Assembly: GCA_022865525.1 (NCBI GenBank) | Contig: JALHSV010000660.1 | Coordinates: 1 to 10,192, forward strand | Origin: Thermodesulfovibrionales bacterium | Lineage (GTDB): Bacteria > Nitrospirota > Thermodesulfovibrionia > Thermodesulfovibrionales > SM23-35 | Length of the DNA stretch: 10,192 nt | Direction: 5' to 3' | Shown: piece after piece, positions 1-7,188 of the stretch | Numbering within the stretch: position 1 is the stretch's first letter | Layout of the letters: each line of letters opens with the position of its first letter | The notes under the pieces: generated by a model | Databases searched by the model: none | The model's input: only the letters and a program-made list of their open reading frames with translations | Told to the model about the DNA's origin: nothing | Translations under genes and position numbers: made by a program

Positions 1-10
1 ACCGATTCGC

Positions 11-48
11 GCAGACCCTCCAGCTGCGCCGGGACGGAGGAAGTCTGC
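11..48 (-). terminator. Stem-loop directly after the porin stop codon
   Basis: On the plus strand GCAGAC-CCTCC (11-21) pairs with GGAGG-AA-GTCTGC (36-48). This gives an 11-bp stem with a 2-base bulge and a 14-base loop, starting at the base next to the stop codon of the last operon gene. Seen from the transcript (minus strand) the hairpin follows the TAA immediately. No T-run follows in the 10 bases left in the window, so it is either a non-canonical terminator or a 3'-end stabilising structure. Confidence 0.45.
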
Positions 49-894
49 TTAAAATTTTAGATCAAAGATGAGGCCGCCGTAGAGAAAATTGGAATCCTTA
101 CCGTTGAAACTGTTTGCCTCGATGCGGTCACGTGCATCCGAACTCAACGCAAAGGAGTATTGTATCTTTGGTATGATAGAGAAGTAACTATTCACGGGAA
201 TTGTTAGACCCATCCAGATGTTGCCGTCATGCATGGCGGTAATGTCTTCTGTAGATTGGTTGTACAGGTAACTTACCCAACCCCCCAGATCCCAAGACCA
301 GTCCTTGGAGATCTTAAAACTATGAGCTAAGGCAAGGCTTGCGTACCAAGCCGTTCCTGTCTCTATTTCCGTGTATACGCTCAGCGTGGGTTTGAGAGGA
401 AAGTCGAAGGCAAGCGTCACAAAGACCTCCTGGTTGCTGGTAGGAGTATCGCCATAAAAACCATCCGTGTCATAATAGATCCATCCGAGTGTGTAATCCA
501 TTTTCAACGGTTTAATCTTGTTGGTGTAGGTCAGCGTCAGGTCTGTTTCTTGTAAGTTGGCTTTGCTCTTCTCCCCTGGCGGTGGATTATCAAAATTAGT
601 ATCTAAATCAACCCACACATTCAAGGCAAAGCCTTTGTACCCTATGGTGAGACTTGGAAAGATAACCAGGCTGTCTTTGCTCAGCTCAAGTCCCCTCCAA
701 ACGTATTTGGAATAGAAGGTTGTGTTGAGATTCGCTGTAAGTCCTTCCGGCAACGTTTTCGTGGCAGGTTTTTCCTGAGTCGCCTGCTCATTGGGTGTCC
801 CCGGGACAGCATCCTGAGCATAGGAAAATGACCCCACAAACATCATCAGAACAAATGACATGAACAAAACATTGCATTGAAAGAATTTTCTCAT
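49..894 (-). CDS. TorF-like putative outer-membrane porin
   Basis: A 281-residue exported beta-barrel candidate. Residues 1-26 form a signal peptide (basic MRK, long hydrophobic stretch, SYA before QD as likely cleavage site), followed by a Pro/Thr/Glu-rich linker to about residue 50. The SKYVWRG motif at 62-68, followed by a run of alternating hydrophobic and polar strands, resembles the conserved N-terminal region of the TorF/Gcw_chp family of putative porins. The chain ends in Phe after LIFDLK, as outer-membrane barrels usually do. The ATG is preceded by a GGGGGGAG Shine-Dalgarno run. It is the last gene of the operon, 40 bases after the binding protein, so a role in letting the amine substrate across the outer membrane is a reasonable inference. 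Substrate specificity cannot be read from the sequence. Confidence 0.75.
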   Translation of the reverse strand: MRKFFQCNVLFMSFVLMMFVGSFSYAQDAVPGTPNEQATQEKPATKTLPEGLTANLNTTFYSKYVWRGLELSKDSLVIFPSLTIGYKGFALNVWVDLDTNFDNPPPGEKSKANLQETDLTLTYTNKIKPLKMDYTLGWIYYDTDGFYGDTPTSNQEVFVTLAFDFPLKPTLSVYTEIETGTAWYASLALAHSFKISKDWSWDLGGWVSYLYNQSTEDITAMHDGNIWMGLTIPVNSYFSIIPKIQYSFALSSDARDRIEANSFNGKDSNFLYGGLIFDLKF

Positions 895-934
895 TTTCTC
901 CCCCCGTGATAGATACTTTCTAAAGTTATTAGGG

Positions 935-2035
935 TTATTTCTCTCTCAGTTTTTTTGCGGCTTCCCACATCTCGCCAAATGCCTTTTCAGTTTTTTCACT
1001 CATCACCTGCCAGATTGCAACAGTCTTAAAGTAATCGTTATTTCCCACATGAAACAAGACCTTTTCTTCAGGGGTTACCAGATCACCAACATTATTGACC
1101 ACGGGAGAGACGCCCTGTTGTTTGACTACAGCAGCCTGAAATGTGGGCGACAAGTGCAGGTTGATCCACTCTTCGCACAGCTTTTTCTTCTGTCCCGTTG
1201 CTGCCTTCGTAATGCACCAGTAATCGATCCAGGCGGTGCCGCCTTCTTTCGGATTTGCAAGCTTCCAGGAACCGCCCTTTTGATTTGCCTTCACCACTGC
1301 AAATCCCCAGGTCGTTGCCAGGGACATTTGAGGAAATTCATCAGGATTTGCTTCCCCGTCCCAGACGCTTTTAGCGCCCTTTACCAGTTCGTTCAGGCGG
1401 GGTTGAATTTTATTCCGGTCAAGCTTGTCAATATCAAAGAGGTCGGCGTATTTATAACCAAGCACAAGGGCTGTCATCCAGATGTTGACTTTATGGAAGT
1501 TGTTGTTGATGGTGTACTTGCCGGTATACTGGGAATCCCAGAAGATATTCCAGCTCGCTGGTGGCTGTTTTACAACAGCAGTGTTGTATGCAAGTCCGTA
1601 TGGGCCGCAGTTATATGGCATGCCATACTGTTTATCCATGTAGGTAAGAGACTCGTCTGCTTTAAAAAATGGCAGCATGTGCTTCGCATTGGGAATATTG
1701 TTCATGTCAAGGGGAGACAGCAACATGTTATTTTTGTTAAAACAGTTGAAACGCGGGGTTTTTGGAGTATCAGCCGGTGGAGAAATCAAGTCCGCGGTAC
1801 CATTCTTGGCAGCGTTATAGAAGTCCTCCTGGCCGGTGGCATAGGTGACTTTTACCTCCACATCCGTTTTATATTTATCCTTTACGATGCTCTTAAAGGC
1901 ATCGATAAATGCCTTGTCAGCGTAACCCTCCCAGCAGGTGACATGTATCGTTTCAGATGCTGCCAGGACAGGCCAAGGCCCACCTGTGAAGTAAACCGCT
2001 AACAACAGGATTATACACAGCATTGCTTTTTTCAT
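935..2035 (-). CDS. PotD-type periplasmic amine/polyamine-binding protein
   Basis: A 366-residue extracellular solute-binding protein of the spermidine/putrescine (PotD) family. It has a classical signal peptide (MKKAMLCIILLLAV, likely cleavage around residues 25-26) and no lipobox. Recalled against E. coli PotD, ligand-pocket positions recur: W35 and Y38 in CWEGY, W243 in TTWGF, and W269 and D271 in TAWIDYW after an NPKEGG stretch. These aromatic and acidic residues normally hold a cationic amine. With ethanolamine ammonia-lyase in the same operon, ethanolamine or a related amine is the inferred ligand, but a polyamine or choline-like ligand is equally allowed. No ABC permease or ATPase gene lies in the window, so its transporter is elsewhere or absent. 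The start is fixed by GAGGAGG seven bases upstream. It sits 84 bases after the ferredoxin gene and 40 bases before the porin gene. Confidence 0.85.
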   Translation of the reverse strand: MKKAMLCIILLLAVYFTGGPWPVLAASETIHVTCWEGYADKAFIDAFKSIVKDKYKTDVEVKVTYATGQEDFYNAAKNGTADLISPPADTPKTPRFNCFNKNNMLLSPLDMNNIPNAKHMLPFFKADESLTYMDKQYGMPYNCGPYGLAYNTAVVKQPPASWNIFWDSQYTGKYTINNNFHKVNIWMTALVLGYKYADLFDIDKLDRNKIQPRLNELVKGAKSVWDGEANPDEFPQMSLATTWGFAVVKANQKGGSWKLANPKEGGTAWIDYWCITKAATGQKKKLCEEWINLHLSPTFQAAVVKQQGVSPVVNNVGDLVTPEEKVLFHVGNNDYFKTVAIWQVMSEKTEKAFGEMWEAAKKLREK

Positions 2036-2042
2036 AGATGTT

Positions 2043-2049
2043 CCTCCTC
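2043..2049 (-). promoter_or_regulatory. Ribosome-binding site of the binding-protein gene
   Basis: The minus strand reads GAGGAGG seven bases before the ATG at 2035. It fixes the start and shows independent translation initiation inside the operon. Confidence 0.8.
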
Positions 2050-2119
2050 AATAAAATCAATGCATTCACTGAAAAATCCTCATACACGGTGCGTAATTAA
2101 GAATTATCCACCTTCCACA

Positions 2120-2359
2120 TCAGGTGATTTTGTTAGCGCCTTCGTATAGGTGTATGCAAGCCACCGGGCACGCATCGGCAGCGTCCTTAACGCACCCGAG
2201 GGTATCTACCTCCAGCTCTTCATTGTCCCCAACCTTCTGCGAACCCTTGATATGAGATAGTTCGTCATCCGCCATCTCAAAATAGTCCGGACAGCTTTCA
2301 ACACACATTTCACATGCCGTACACTCTGCCCTTACCAGTTCCACTTTAAATCTTGTCAT
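2120..2359 (-). CDS. Small [4Fe-4S] ferredoxin
   Basis: A 79-residue acidic, cytoplasmic ferredoxin; no signal peptide. C13, C16 and C19 (ECTACEMC) plus C64 in ACP form the ligand set for one [4Fe-4S] cluster. C23 (ESCP) and C56 (LGC) sit where single-cluster ferredoxins of the Desulfovibrio gigas/Pyrococcus type have a second cysteine pair that can form a disulfide; C68 is an extra cysteine. I chose the ATG at 2359 because the cluster motif then begins at the usual distance from the N-terminus. An in-frame GTG at 2392 would add 11 basic residues and has no good ribosome-binding site. An AAGAGA stretch lies upstream of the chosen ATG. Lying 42 bases after the ammonia-lyase fusion and in the same operon as AOR, it is the probable electron acceptor of the aldehyde oxidation step. 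Confidence 0.88.
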   Translation of the reverse strand: MTRFKVELVRAECTACEMCVESCPDYFEMADDELSHIKGSQKVGDNEELEVDTLGCVKDAADACPVACIHLYEGANKIT

Positions 2360-2401
2360 GATGATCTCTTTTCCCTTTCTTTTACTGACCACACTGCGTT
2401 C

Positions 2402-4747
2402 TTACCGTCCTTGACCCCGGCTGGAAGGAGCCAGCTTCGAAACCATTTCCCTTATAATGGTAAGGGTCTCCTTGGCTGCTTCTTTCGGAGCTAAGGCCGT
2501 ATCTGCTATATTGCATACGAGTTTCGTAATATCGTGATCAATCTTCTTATCAGCCCATGTCTTGCCTTTGGCAACGGTGATATACACCGAGTAGGAATGG
2601 TGCATGGTTCCGGGCCGCTCCCCGATGATGTGAAGGACCCCCTTCAGCTTATTGGGATCTGATTTTCCAAAGAGTATGCAGCCGATCTCATACCCGGCCC
2701 TGACCCTGCCGCTCGTGACGACGATGTTCTTTTCGTCCACAACAACGTTCTTTCCGGCAGCAGCGCCGGCTTCGGTCAGCAGCTTCCGGATTTCCTCCAC
2801 GTAGGGCATAAGATGCCCCTCATCCATAATGGCTTTGGCGTTCAGGCCGTCGGAGATCACGATCTGCGCATTCGGCTCCTTTCCTGCCCATGAGTCCCTG
2901 AGCTTTTCTAGCGCAGCCACAGATTTAGGACTCAGTTTCTCGCCGGTGGCCGGATGGAGAATATAGTCATCCCGATCCTTGGACAGGGTGCTGGCCTGGA
3001 CTGCATTGGGGATTGTCGAGATAAAGACAGGGGTAAGCTCGGCCTTGAGTGAAATCTTGGCATCATTGTAATAGGCAGTAACATTCTCTGCCAGTTTCGG
3101 GTTCAGATCCCATATATTCTTTCCATGGCCGATGGCAATATCAACGCCTCTCGCCTCAACTTCCTTGATCTTCTGTTTTCCTTCAGCATAGATTGCTTCT
3201 TTGGAACGCTTATCGCCCTTGGCCAGCAGGTACTGGTAGTACACCCAGATTGGATCGCCAAAATGGTTCGTGTACTTGTTGTTATTGTCCACAATCCCGA
3301 TCTGTTTATAGAAAGCCCACATGGCATCGTTCACTTTGAGGCCGAATTTTTCCCTCAGGCGGACATGATCCTGAAACGACGTGGTCAGATAGCTCAACAT
3401 GGGGTCATTTTTGGTGGGAAGCGCAATAAGATAGACAGGGGCGGCCGGCATAAGCTGTTCCTGGCACCAGTCCAGGTCATCGAGACTTACGCTCATATGC
3501 AGGGTTGAACAGATATCAAGACCAAGGGTTAATCCGTGGAGTTTGCCCATGGCGAGATCTTCCAGACAACACCTCACCAGTTGCTCGCGGGTCCTGAAGA
3601 CCTCGGGCCCGATGAATCCGGCCACATCATTGATATGGAGCCACGCCCCTTGAGGCTGGACTTTGGCCAGTTCCATCTGTACCGCCCTGCTGAAGCCGTA
3701 CTTTCTGGATTCCAGCACCATCATGTCAACACCGCCGGCTGCGCCGTTGGTAAATTCAGAGCCCTGGCCGGTCTCAAAGTAGAGCCCGTATCTCTCACCT
3801 TTCTTGGATTTTGCATAATTCATGATCTTCTCAACCGTAACATCAAAGGTCTTGTTGCAATCATCTGTTCCGGCAAGGCTCTGGAACATGGTCTCAACCG
3901 ATCCAGGGTATTTCCTGGCAACCTCTGCCTGGACATCGATATGGGAAAGCACACACCAGGGAATGACATCCTGAAGCTTGAAGGCATCGACCACATCCTT
4001 GAGCGCTTTCTCCACCGTGGCCACACTCTCCACCTGGCTGTCCACGGGGTTGGTTCCGATAACAATATCGCCCGTGGCATAGGAAAACCCGTCAAACACC
4101 TGCCAGACAATATCATCGGGATTGTCTGTGGGTGAATTGGGCTGGAGGCGGGCGCTCAGGTAGCCTTTTGCGCCAATTTTGGTACCGGGCAGGGGATTGA
4201 AAATCTTCTGATTAAACCTGATCAGCTCTTCATCGCTCATCAGCTTGGGGATACATCCAATTGTCTCACTGGTCAGCCCATACATGATCCCTTTGATCTC
4301 TGCCTCAGATTTGGTCAGGAGAAACTCTTTCAACTCTCCCATGGTCCAGTTTTTGATTTTCTCATACTGGGCCTTATCAGTGGTCTGCCATATCAACTCC
4401 TGCAGGTCGTCGACGTGCAGAGGGTGTTCATGGAGATCTTTGATCTTTGTGTTTGACAGAAGGCTGCGTGCATTCTGCCTCGTTTTTTCATCACTGGCCC
4501 CCACACCAATGGTCTCATCACCCTCTTTAAATGCATTCGAGGAGCCAATCACCTGCTGGTAGAGCGTTTGATCAAAACTCCCTTTCACCCGGTTAATGTA
4601 AGCGAAGACATCCTCTCCCGGCAGTACTTCCTTGATGGAGTTGGGGATGACTTTCGGGGCCGTCTGCGCTAACACCTCCTCTGATTGAACCACGTACTGA
4701 ATTACCACTCCAGCAGCACAAAGCTTTAAGAAGTCCCTTCTATCCAT
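2402..4747 (-). CDS. eutBC: Ethanolamine ammonia-lyase, EutB-EutC single-chain fusion with Tat signal
   Basis: A 781-residue protein joining both subunits of adenosylcobalamin-dependent ethanolamine ammonia-lyase (ethanolamine to acetaldehyde plus NH3). Residues 1-30 are a twin-arginine signal: RRDFLK at 3-8, hydrophobic 9-20, possible cleavage after VLA near 27. The EutB barrel spans about 40-500. Its substrate residues, by recalled alignment to E. coli EutB, are kept: R200 and Q202 in SARLQPN, N233 in GTNPV, E325 in LYFETGQGS, F378 in GFIGPE, D411 in LGLD. The EutC Rossmann-like part spans about 590-775, with ISDGLNA at 631-637 and GERPG at 709-713. The usual EutC N-terminal segment (GRAGPRPRT region) is not recognisable, and the residues after GERPG differ from SES. 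The start is set by GAGGAGG six bases before the ATG at 4747. An upstream extension to 4867 overlaps AOR and would bury the signal. The AOR gene ends 19 bases upstream. Confidence 0.9.
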   Translation of the reverse strand: MDRRDFLKLCAAGVVIQYVVQSEEVLAQTAPKVIPNSIKEVLPGEDVFAYINRVKGSFDQTLYQQVIGSSNAFKEGDETIGVGASDEKTRQNARSLLSNTKIKDLHEHPLHVDDLQELIWQTTDKAQYEKIKNWTMGELKEFLLTKSEAEIKGIMYGLTSETIGCIPKLMSDEELIRFNQKIFNPLPGTKIGAKGYLSARLQPNSPTDNPDDIVWQVFDGFSYATGDIVIGTNPVDSQVESVATVEKALKDVVDAFKLQDVIPWCVLSHIDVQAEVARKYPGSVETMFQSLAGTDDCNKTFDVTVEKIMNYAKSKKGERYGLYFETGQGSEFTNGAAGGVDMMVLESRKYGFSRAVQMELAKVQPQGAWLHINDVAGFIGPEVFRTREQLVRCCLEDLAMGKLHGLTLGLDICSTLHMSVSLDDLDWCQEQLMPAAPVYLIALPTKNDPMLSYLTTSFQDHVRLREKFGLKVNDAMWAFYKQIGIVDNNNKYTNHFGDPIWVYYQYLLAKGDKRSKEAIYAEGKQKIKEVEARGVDIAIGHGKNIWDLNPKLAENVTAYYNDAKISLKAELTPVFISTIPNAVQASTLSKDRDDYILHPATGEKLSPKSVAALEKLRDSWAGKEPNAQIVISDGLNAKAIMDEGHLMPYVEEIRKLLTEAGAAAGKNVVVDEKNIVVTSGRVRAGYEIGCILFGKSDPNKLKGVLHIIGERPGTMHHSYSVYITVAKGKTWADKKIDHDITKLVCNIADTALAPKEAAKETLTIIREMVSKLAPSSRGQGR

Positions 4748-4753
4748 ATCAAA

Positions 4754-4760
4754 CCTCCTC
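4754..4760 (-). promoter_or_regulatory. Ribosome-binding site that decides the ammonia-lyase start
   Basis: GAGGAGG on the minus strand, six bases before ATG 4747. It makes the Tat motif the true N-terminus instead of an in-frame ATG 120 bases further upstream that lies inside the AOR gene. Confidence 0.85.
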
Positions 4761-4766
4761 AAAAAA

Positions 4767-6497
4767 TTATTCGAAATTCCAAAATGAATCAATCTCTTCG
4801 TCAGTGAAATCCCACACCGCATTGTGCGGCGGTAACGGTTCTTCGAAAAACTCGGGAAGGCGGTCATGCTTGTTCGTGAATCCGGCAGCTATATTGAACT
4901 CATGTTCCGTAATAAGAACTTTCCTGCCCAGGGCTCGCCCCTCGTCTGGCGTCATGCTGATACCATACTTGGCATTTATCATGTCTATCGTAGCTTGAAA
5001 TACATCCTGATTATCCAAGGCAGCGAATCCAACGAAGAGACAAAGACCAAGGCTATCCAATAATGCAGTACCTATCTGCAGCCTTCTTGACAGCTCTATT
5101 TGTCCTTCCTTCTTCAAGGGATCGACAAACCCGCCAACTTTTAGGATGTTTATAGGGATACAATAACCTGCCGTGTGATCACTGCCCATGGTTGACGTGG
5201 CGTAGGTAATTCCCATACCTTTTACCGATCTCGGGTCATAGGCGGAAAGCGCCTGGCCCTTAACCACCGGTACTCTGGTCACACCATACATTCTCCCGAC
5301 TCCTGCAGCCCCCGAGCCAAGGATTCTGCCCAGAGGGGTACCCGCACCGATTTCTTTCAACAACCTCAAGACTCCGGCACAGTCGCCAAACGGAATAATT
5401 CCGGCTTCCATGGCAACGCCCATCGCCACCCCGGTATCGATCGAGTCAACCCCAATATCGTCCATAATGTGATCAGCTTCCGCAATGGTATCCAGATCGT
5501 CTATGTTAGAGTGGGCACCAAAGCCCCAGATCGTTTCATACTCAAAGCCCGAAGTCACATAATTGCCGTTCTTATCGTTGTAGACTTGAGAACATCGTAT
5601 GACACAACCCTTATGGCAGATATGGCTGGGGTTGCCCTTGCGACTGACGATAGTCTCGCGCAAGGTTTCACCGCTTATTTTCTCATGCCCGTCGAATTGA
5701 CCATAACGGAAGTTTTTCGTGGGGAGGCCACCGGCTTCGTGCAAGACATTCATAAGTACATCGGTGCCGTATAGCTTGAGCGATTCCCCGCTCACGGCAT
5801 TCCCAACCACACCCTTCGTAAATACCTTCACAGCCGCCCTGAATTTTTCCTGGTCAGCAACCTTTACCCCCGGGCCATCACTATCATCGATAGTAATAAC
5901 CTTTATCTTTTTCGAACCCATGACCGCCCCCAGTCCGCCGCGGCCATGGCTGCGAATAGTGCCGTCAGGATCCTTCACGGAAATATTGGCTGCTGCCATC
6001 CGCATTTCCCCGGCAGGGCCGATGACAATTATTCCAATCTTGTCTCCGTATTTTTTTGTAAGGGTTTCGATTACTTCATAGTTGCCTTTGCCCACTAATT
6101 CTGTATCTTCCTGAATCGTAACACCGTTATTGTCCACATGGAGCCTGTAGAAGGTGTCTTTCTGAGGCAGACCCTCAATAATGAGAGCCTGAATGCCCAG
6201 TCTGGCAAAAAGCTGAGCAGAAGTACCTCCGGCATTGCTTTCTTTGATAGTGCCGGTCAGCGGGCTTTTAGCACCGGCCGAAAGCCTCCCGGAGTTTGGA
6301 GCCGCAGTTCCGGTAAGCATGCCAGGAGCAAATATCAGCTTATTGTACTTCCCCAGCGGATGACAGGTAGGTTTTACTTCCTGTGCTACAATCGTGGAAG
6401 TCAAACCCCTTCCCCCAAGGCCTTTCCATTTCTCCGGCACATCTTCTCCTGTCGCCGTTAATGTCGTCATGTTTACCCGGTAAATTTTCTCTGCCAT
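4767..6497 (-). CDS. Aldehyde:ferredoxin oxidoreductase family protein (AOR)
   Basis: A 576-residue member of the tungsten/molybdenum pterin aldehyde oxidoreductase family (aldehyde + H2O + oxidised ferredoxin to carboxylic acid + reduced ferredoxin); no signal peptide, so cytoplasmic. N-terminal pterin-binding landmarks are GGRG (28-31) and RGGLGAVMGSKK (186-197). The cluster cysteines are C294, C298 and C302 in CHKGCVIRC plus C486 in DSLGLC. The first spacing is C-x3-C instead of the C-x2-C of Pyrococcus AOR. EYETIWGFG (319-327) and DHT (440-442) correspond to the active-site Glu and His regions. Start ATG 6497 is fixed by a GAGGAGGA site seven bases upstream; an extension to 6572 lacks one. 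As first gene of the operon with ammonia-lyase and ferredoxin, acetaldehyde to acetate is the inferred reaction. Other aldehydes cannot be excluded. Confidence 0.9.
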   Translation of the reverse strand: MAEKIYRVNMTTLTATGEDVPEKWKGLGGRGLTSTIVAQEVKPTCHPLGKYNKLIFAPGMLTGTAAPNSGRLSAGAKSPLTGTIKESNAGGTSAQLFARLGIQALIIEGLPQKDTFYRLHVDNNGVTIQEDTELVGKGNYEVIETLTKKYGDKIGIIVIGPAGEMRMAAANISVKDPDGTIRSHGRGGLGAVMGSKKIKVITIDDSDGPGVKVADQEKFRAAVKVFTKGVVGNAVSGESLKLYGTDVLMNVLHEAGGLPTKNFRYGQFDGHEKISGETLRETIVSRKGNPSHICHKGCVIRCSQVYNDKNGNYVTSGFEYETIWGFGAHSNIDDLDTIAEADHIMDDIGVDSIDTGVAMGVAMEAGIIPFGDCAGVLRLLKEIGAGTPLGRILGSGAAGVGRMYGVTRVPVVKGQALSAYDPRSVKGMGITYATSTMGSDHTAGYCIPINILKVGGFVDPLKKEGQIELSRRLQIGTALLDSLGLCLFVGFAALDNQDVFQATIDMINAKYGISMTPDEGRALGRKVLITEHEFNIAAGFTNKHDRLPEFFEEPLPPHNAVWDFTDEEIDSFWNFE

Positions 6498-6504
6498 AAC
6501 CCAA

Positions 6505-6512
6505 TCCTCCTC
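6505..6512 (-). promoter_or_regulatory. Ribosome-binding site of the AOR gene
   Basis: GAGGAGGA on the minus strand, seven bases before ATG 6497. It decides this start over an in-frame ATG 75 bases upstream. Confidence 0.85.
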
Positions 6513-6631
6513 GATAACTGATTTTTTTATCTCAGTGCCTTTACACGCATCCTGTAGAACTTCTTGCCTCAATACCCCTCGAACTCGAGATGGTGTCGAA
6601 CCTGATCTCCGGCTGTTTACGTGTAATTTCG

Positions 6632-6662
6632 ATCATAACATCGACTTATCGAGCCCTGTCAA
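6632..6662 (-). promoter_or_regulatory. Candidate sigma-70 promoter of the five-gene operon
   Basis: The minus strand has a perfect -35 box TTGACA (6657-6662) and TATGAT (6632-6637, five of six) with a long 19-base spacer. Initiation near 6625 would give a leader of about 130 bases. The spacer is at the upper limit, so an activator may be needed. No cobalamin riboswitch or sigma-54 site was recognised in the leader or upstream. Confidence 0.4.
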
Positions 6663-6956
6663 ATCTTCTCTCAAAAAAAATTTAGTCAGTTGAAAAAAAT
6701 ATGTCTTTTAATCTTATCAAATCCCTTTACGATTTGAAATCTGAAAATATATCTATGCTGTCTCGAGGCTTTATAGTGAATAGATGTTCATGTCTTCCTA
6801 CTATGTGCACTCTGTGTATCATCAGCTTTGCTCAGAATAGTGCTGCTAACAGGAAGGATCATTGCTAAAAGAAGAGTTTTTCGTCGATTGCTAATAGGAC
6901 CAAAAATTACCAGATTAATAAATTACTAAAAAATGCATAAAAATATCCGTTTTGTC

Positions 6957-7029
6957 GTCATTCCGGACTTGATCCGGAATCCAGTATTTTCTTCTATAAC
7001 TACTGGCTTCCCGCCTGCGCGGGAATGAC
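6957..7029. repeat. 73-base cloverleaf-like dispersed repeat (MITE/REP type)
   Basis: Terminal inverted repeats GTCATTCC (6957-6964) and GGAATGAC (7022-7029) enclose three further stems: ATTCCGGA/TCCGGAAT (6960-6980, loop CTTGA), CCAGTA/TACTGG (6981-7006) and TTCCCGC/GCGGGAA (7008-7025, loop CTGC). The outer stem and the first and third hairpins share bases, so they are alternative folds. Repeats of this sequence type are widespread in bacterial intergenic DNA. On the minus strand the structure is followed by a T-rich stretch (about 6925-6946), so it may also end transcription coming from the ATPase gene at 7189-8352. Confidence 0.7.
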
Positions 7030-7156
7030 CGGAATTTGATGATATCTCGGACATTATTTTGCAGGTGTCAATAATCACATATCTGAAAGGTTACAATTTG
7101 GAAAGATTTTTTTCACATAGCAATCCCTTCCTCATCAAACGGTGGCTGTTGTTATT

Positions 7157-7180
7157 CACTTGAATCCTCGACTCCTTTAC
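7157..7180 (+). repeat. Imperfect C/T-rich dispersed repeat, copy 1
   Basis: CACTTGAATCCTCGACTCC (plus strand) and the bases after it match the segment at 8494-8517 at about 18 of 24 positions. The two copies lie in the same orientation on either side of the ATPase gene. Origin unknown. Confidence 0.4.
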
Positions 7181-7188
7181 TTTTCACT

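Larger units (their letters stand above)
6663..7188. other. Gene-free AT-rich intergenic region
   Basis: About 525 bases between the operon promoter and the end of the first ATPase gene. I see no ORF with a ribosome-binding site on either strand. It contains three TGCTAA copies (6844, 6863, 6889), the cloverleaf repeat at 6957-7029 and a C/T-rich repeat at 7157-7180. Confidence 0.6.

Noticed and set aside
1049..2002. 317-codon open frame on the plus strand, opposite the binding-protein gene
   Set aside because: It is antisense to a gene with a clear signal peptide, RBS and family motifs. Its translation is rich in Cys/His/Ile runs and shows no recognisable domain.
4748..4867. N-terminal extension of the ammonia-lyase to an ATG at 4867
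   Set aside because: It overlaps the 3' end of the AOR gene, lacks a ribosome-binding site and would place 40 residues in front of the Tat motif.
6598..6622. B12-box-like bases (AGCCGGAGATCAGG on the minus strand) in the operon leader, tempting because the lyase needs cobalamin
   Set aside because: The match to the cobalamin riboswitch box is only partial, the other conserved element (GCCACTG) is not found upstream, and the predicted transcript start leaves no room for the fold.
6844..6898. Three TGCTAA copies (TGCTAACAGG, TGCTAAAAGA, TGCTAATAGG) upstream of the operon promoter
   Set aside because: They could be regulator sites, but they are short, unevenly spaced (19 and 26 bases) and AT-rich; chance is likely.
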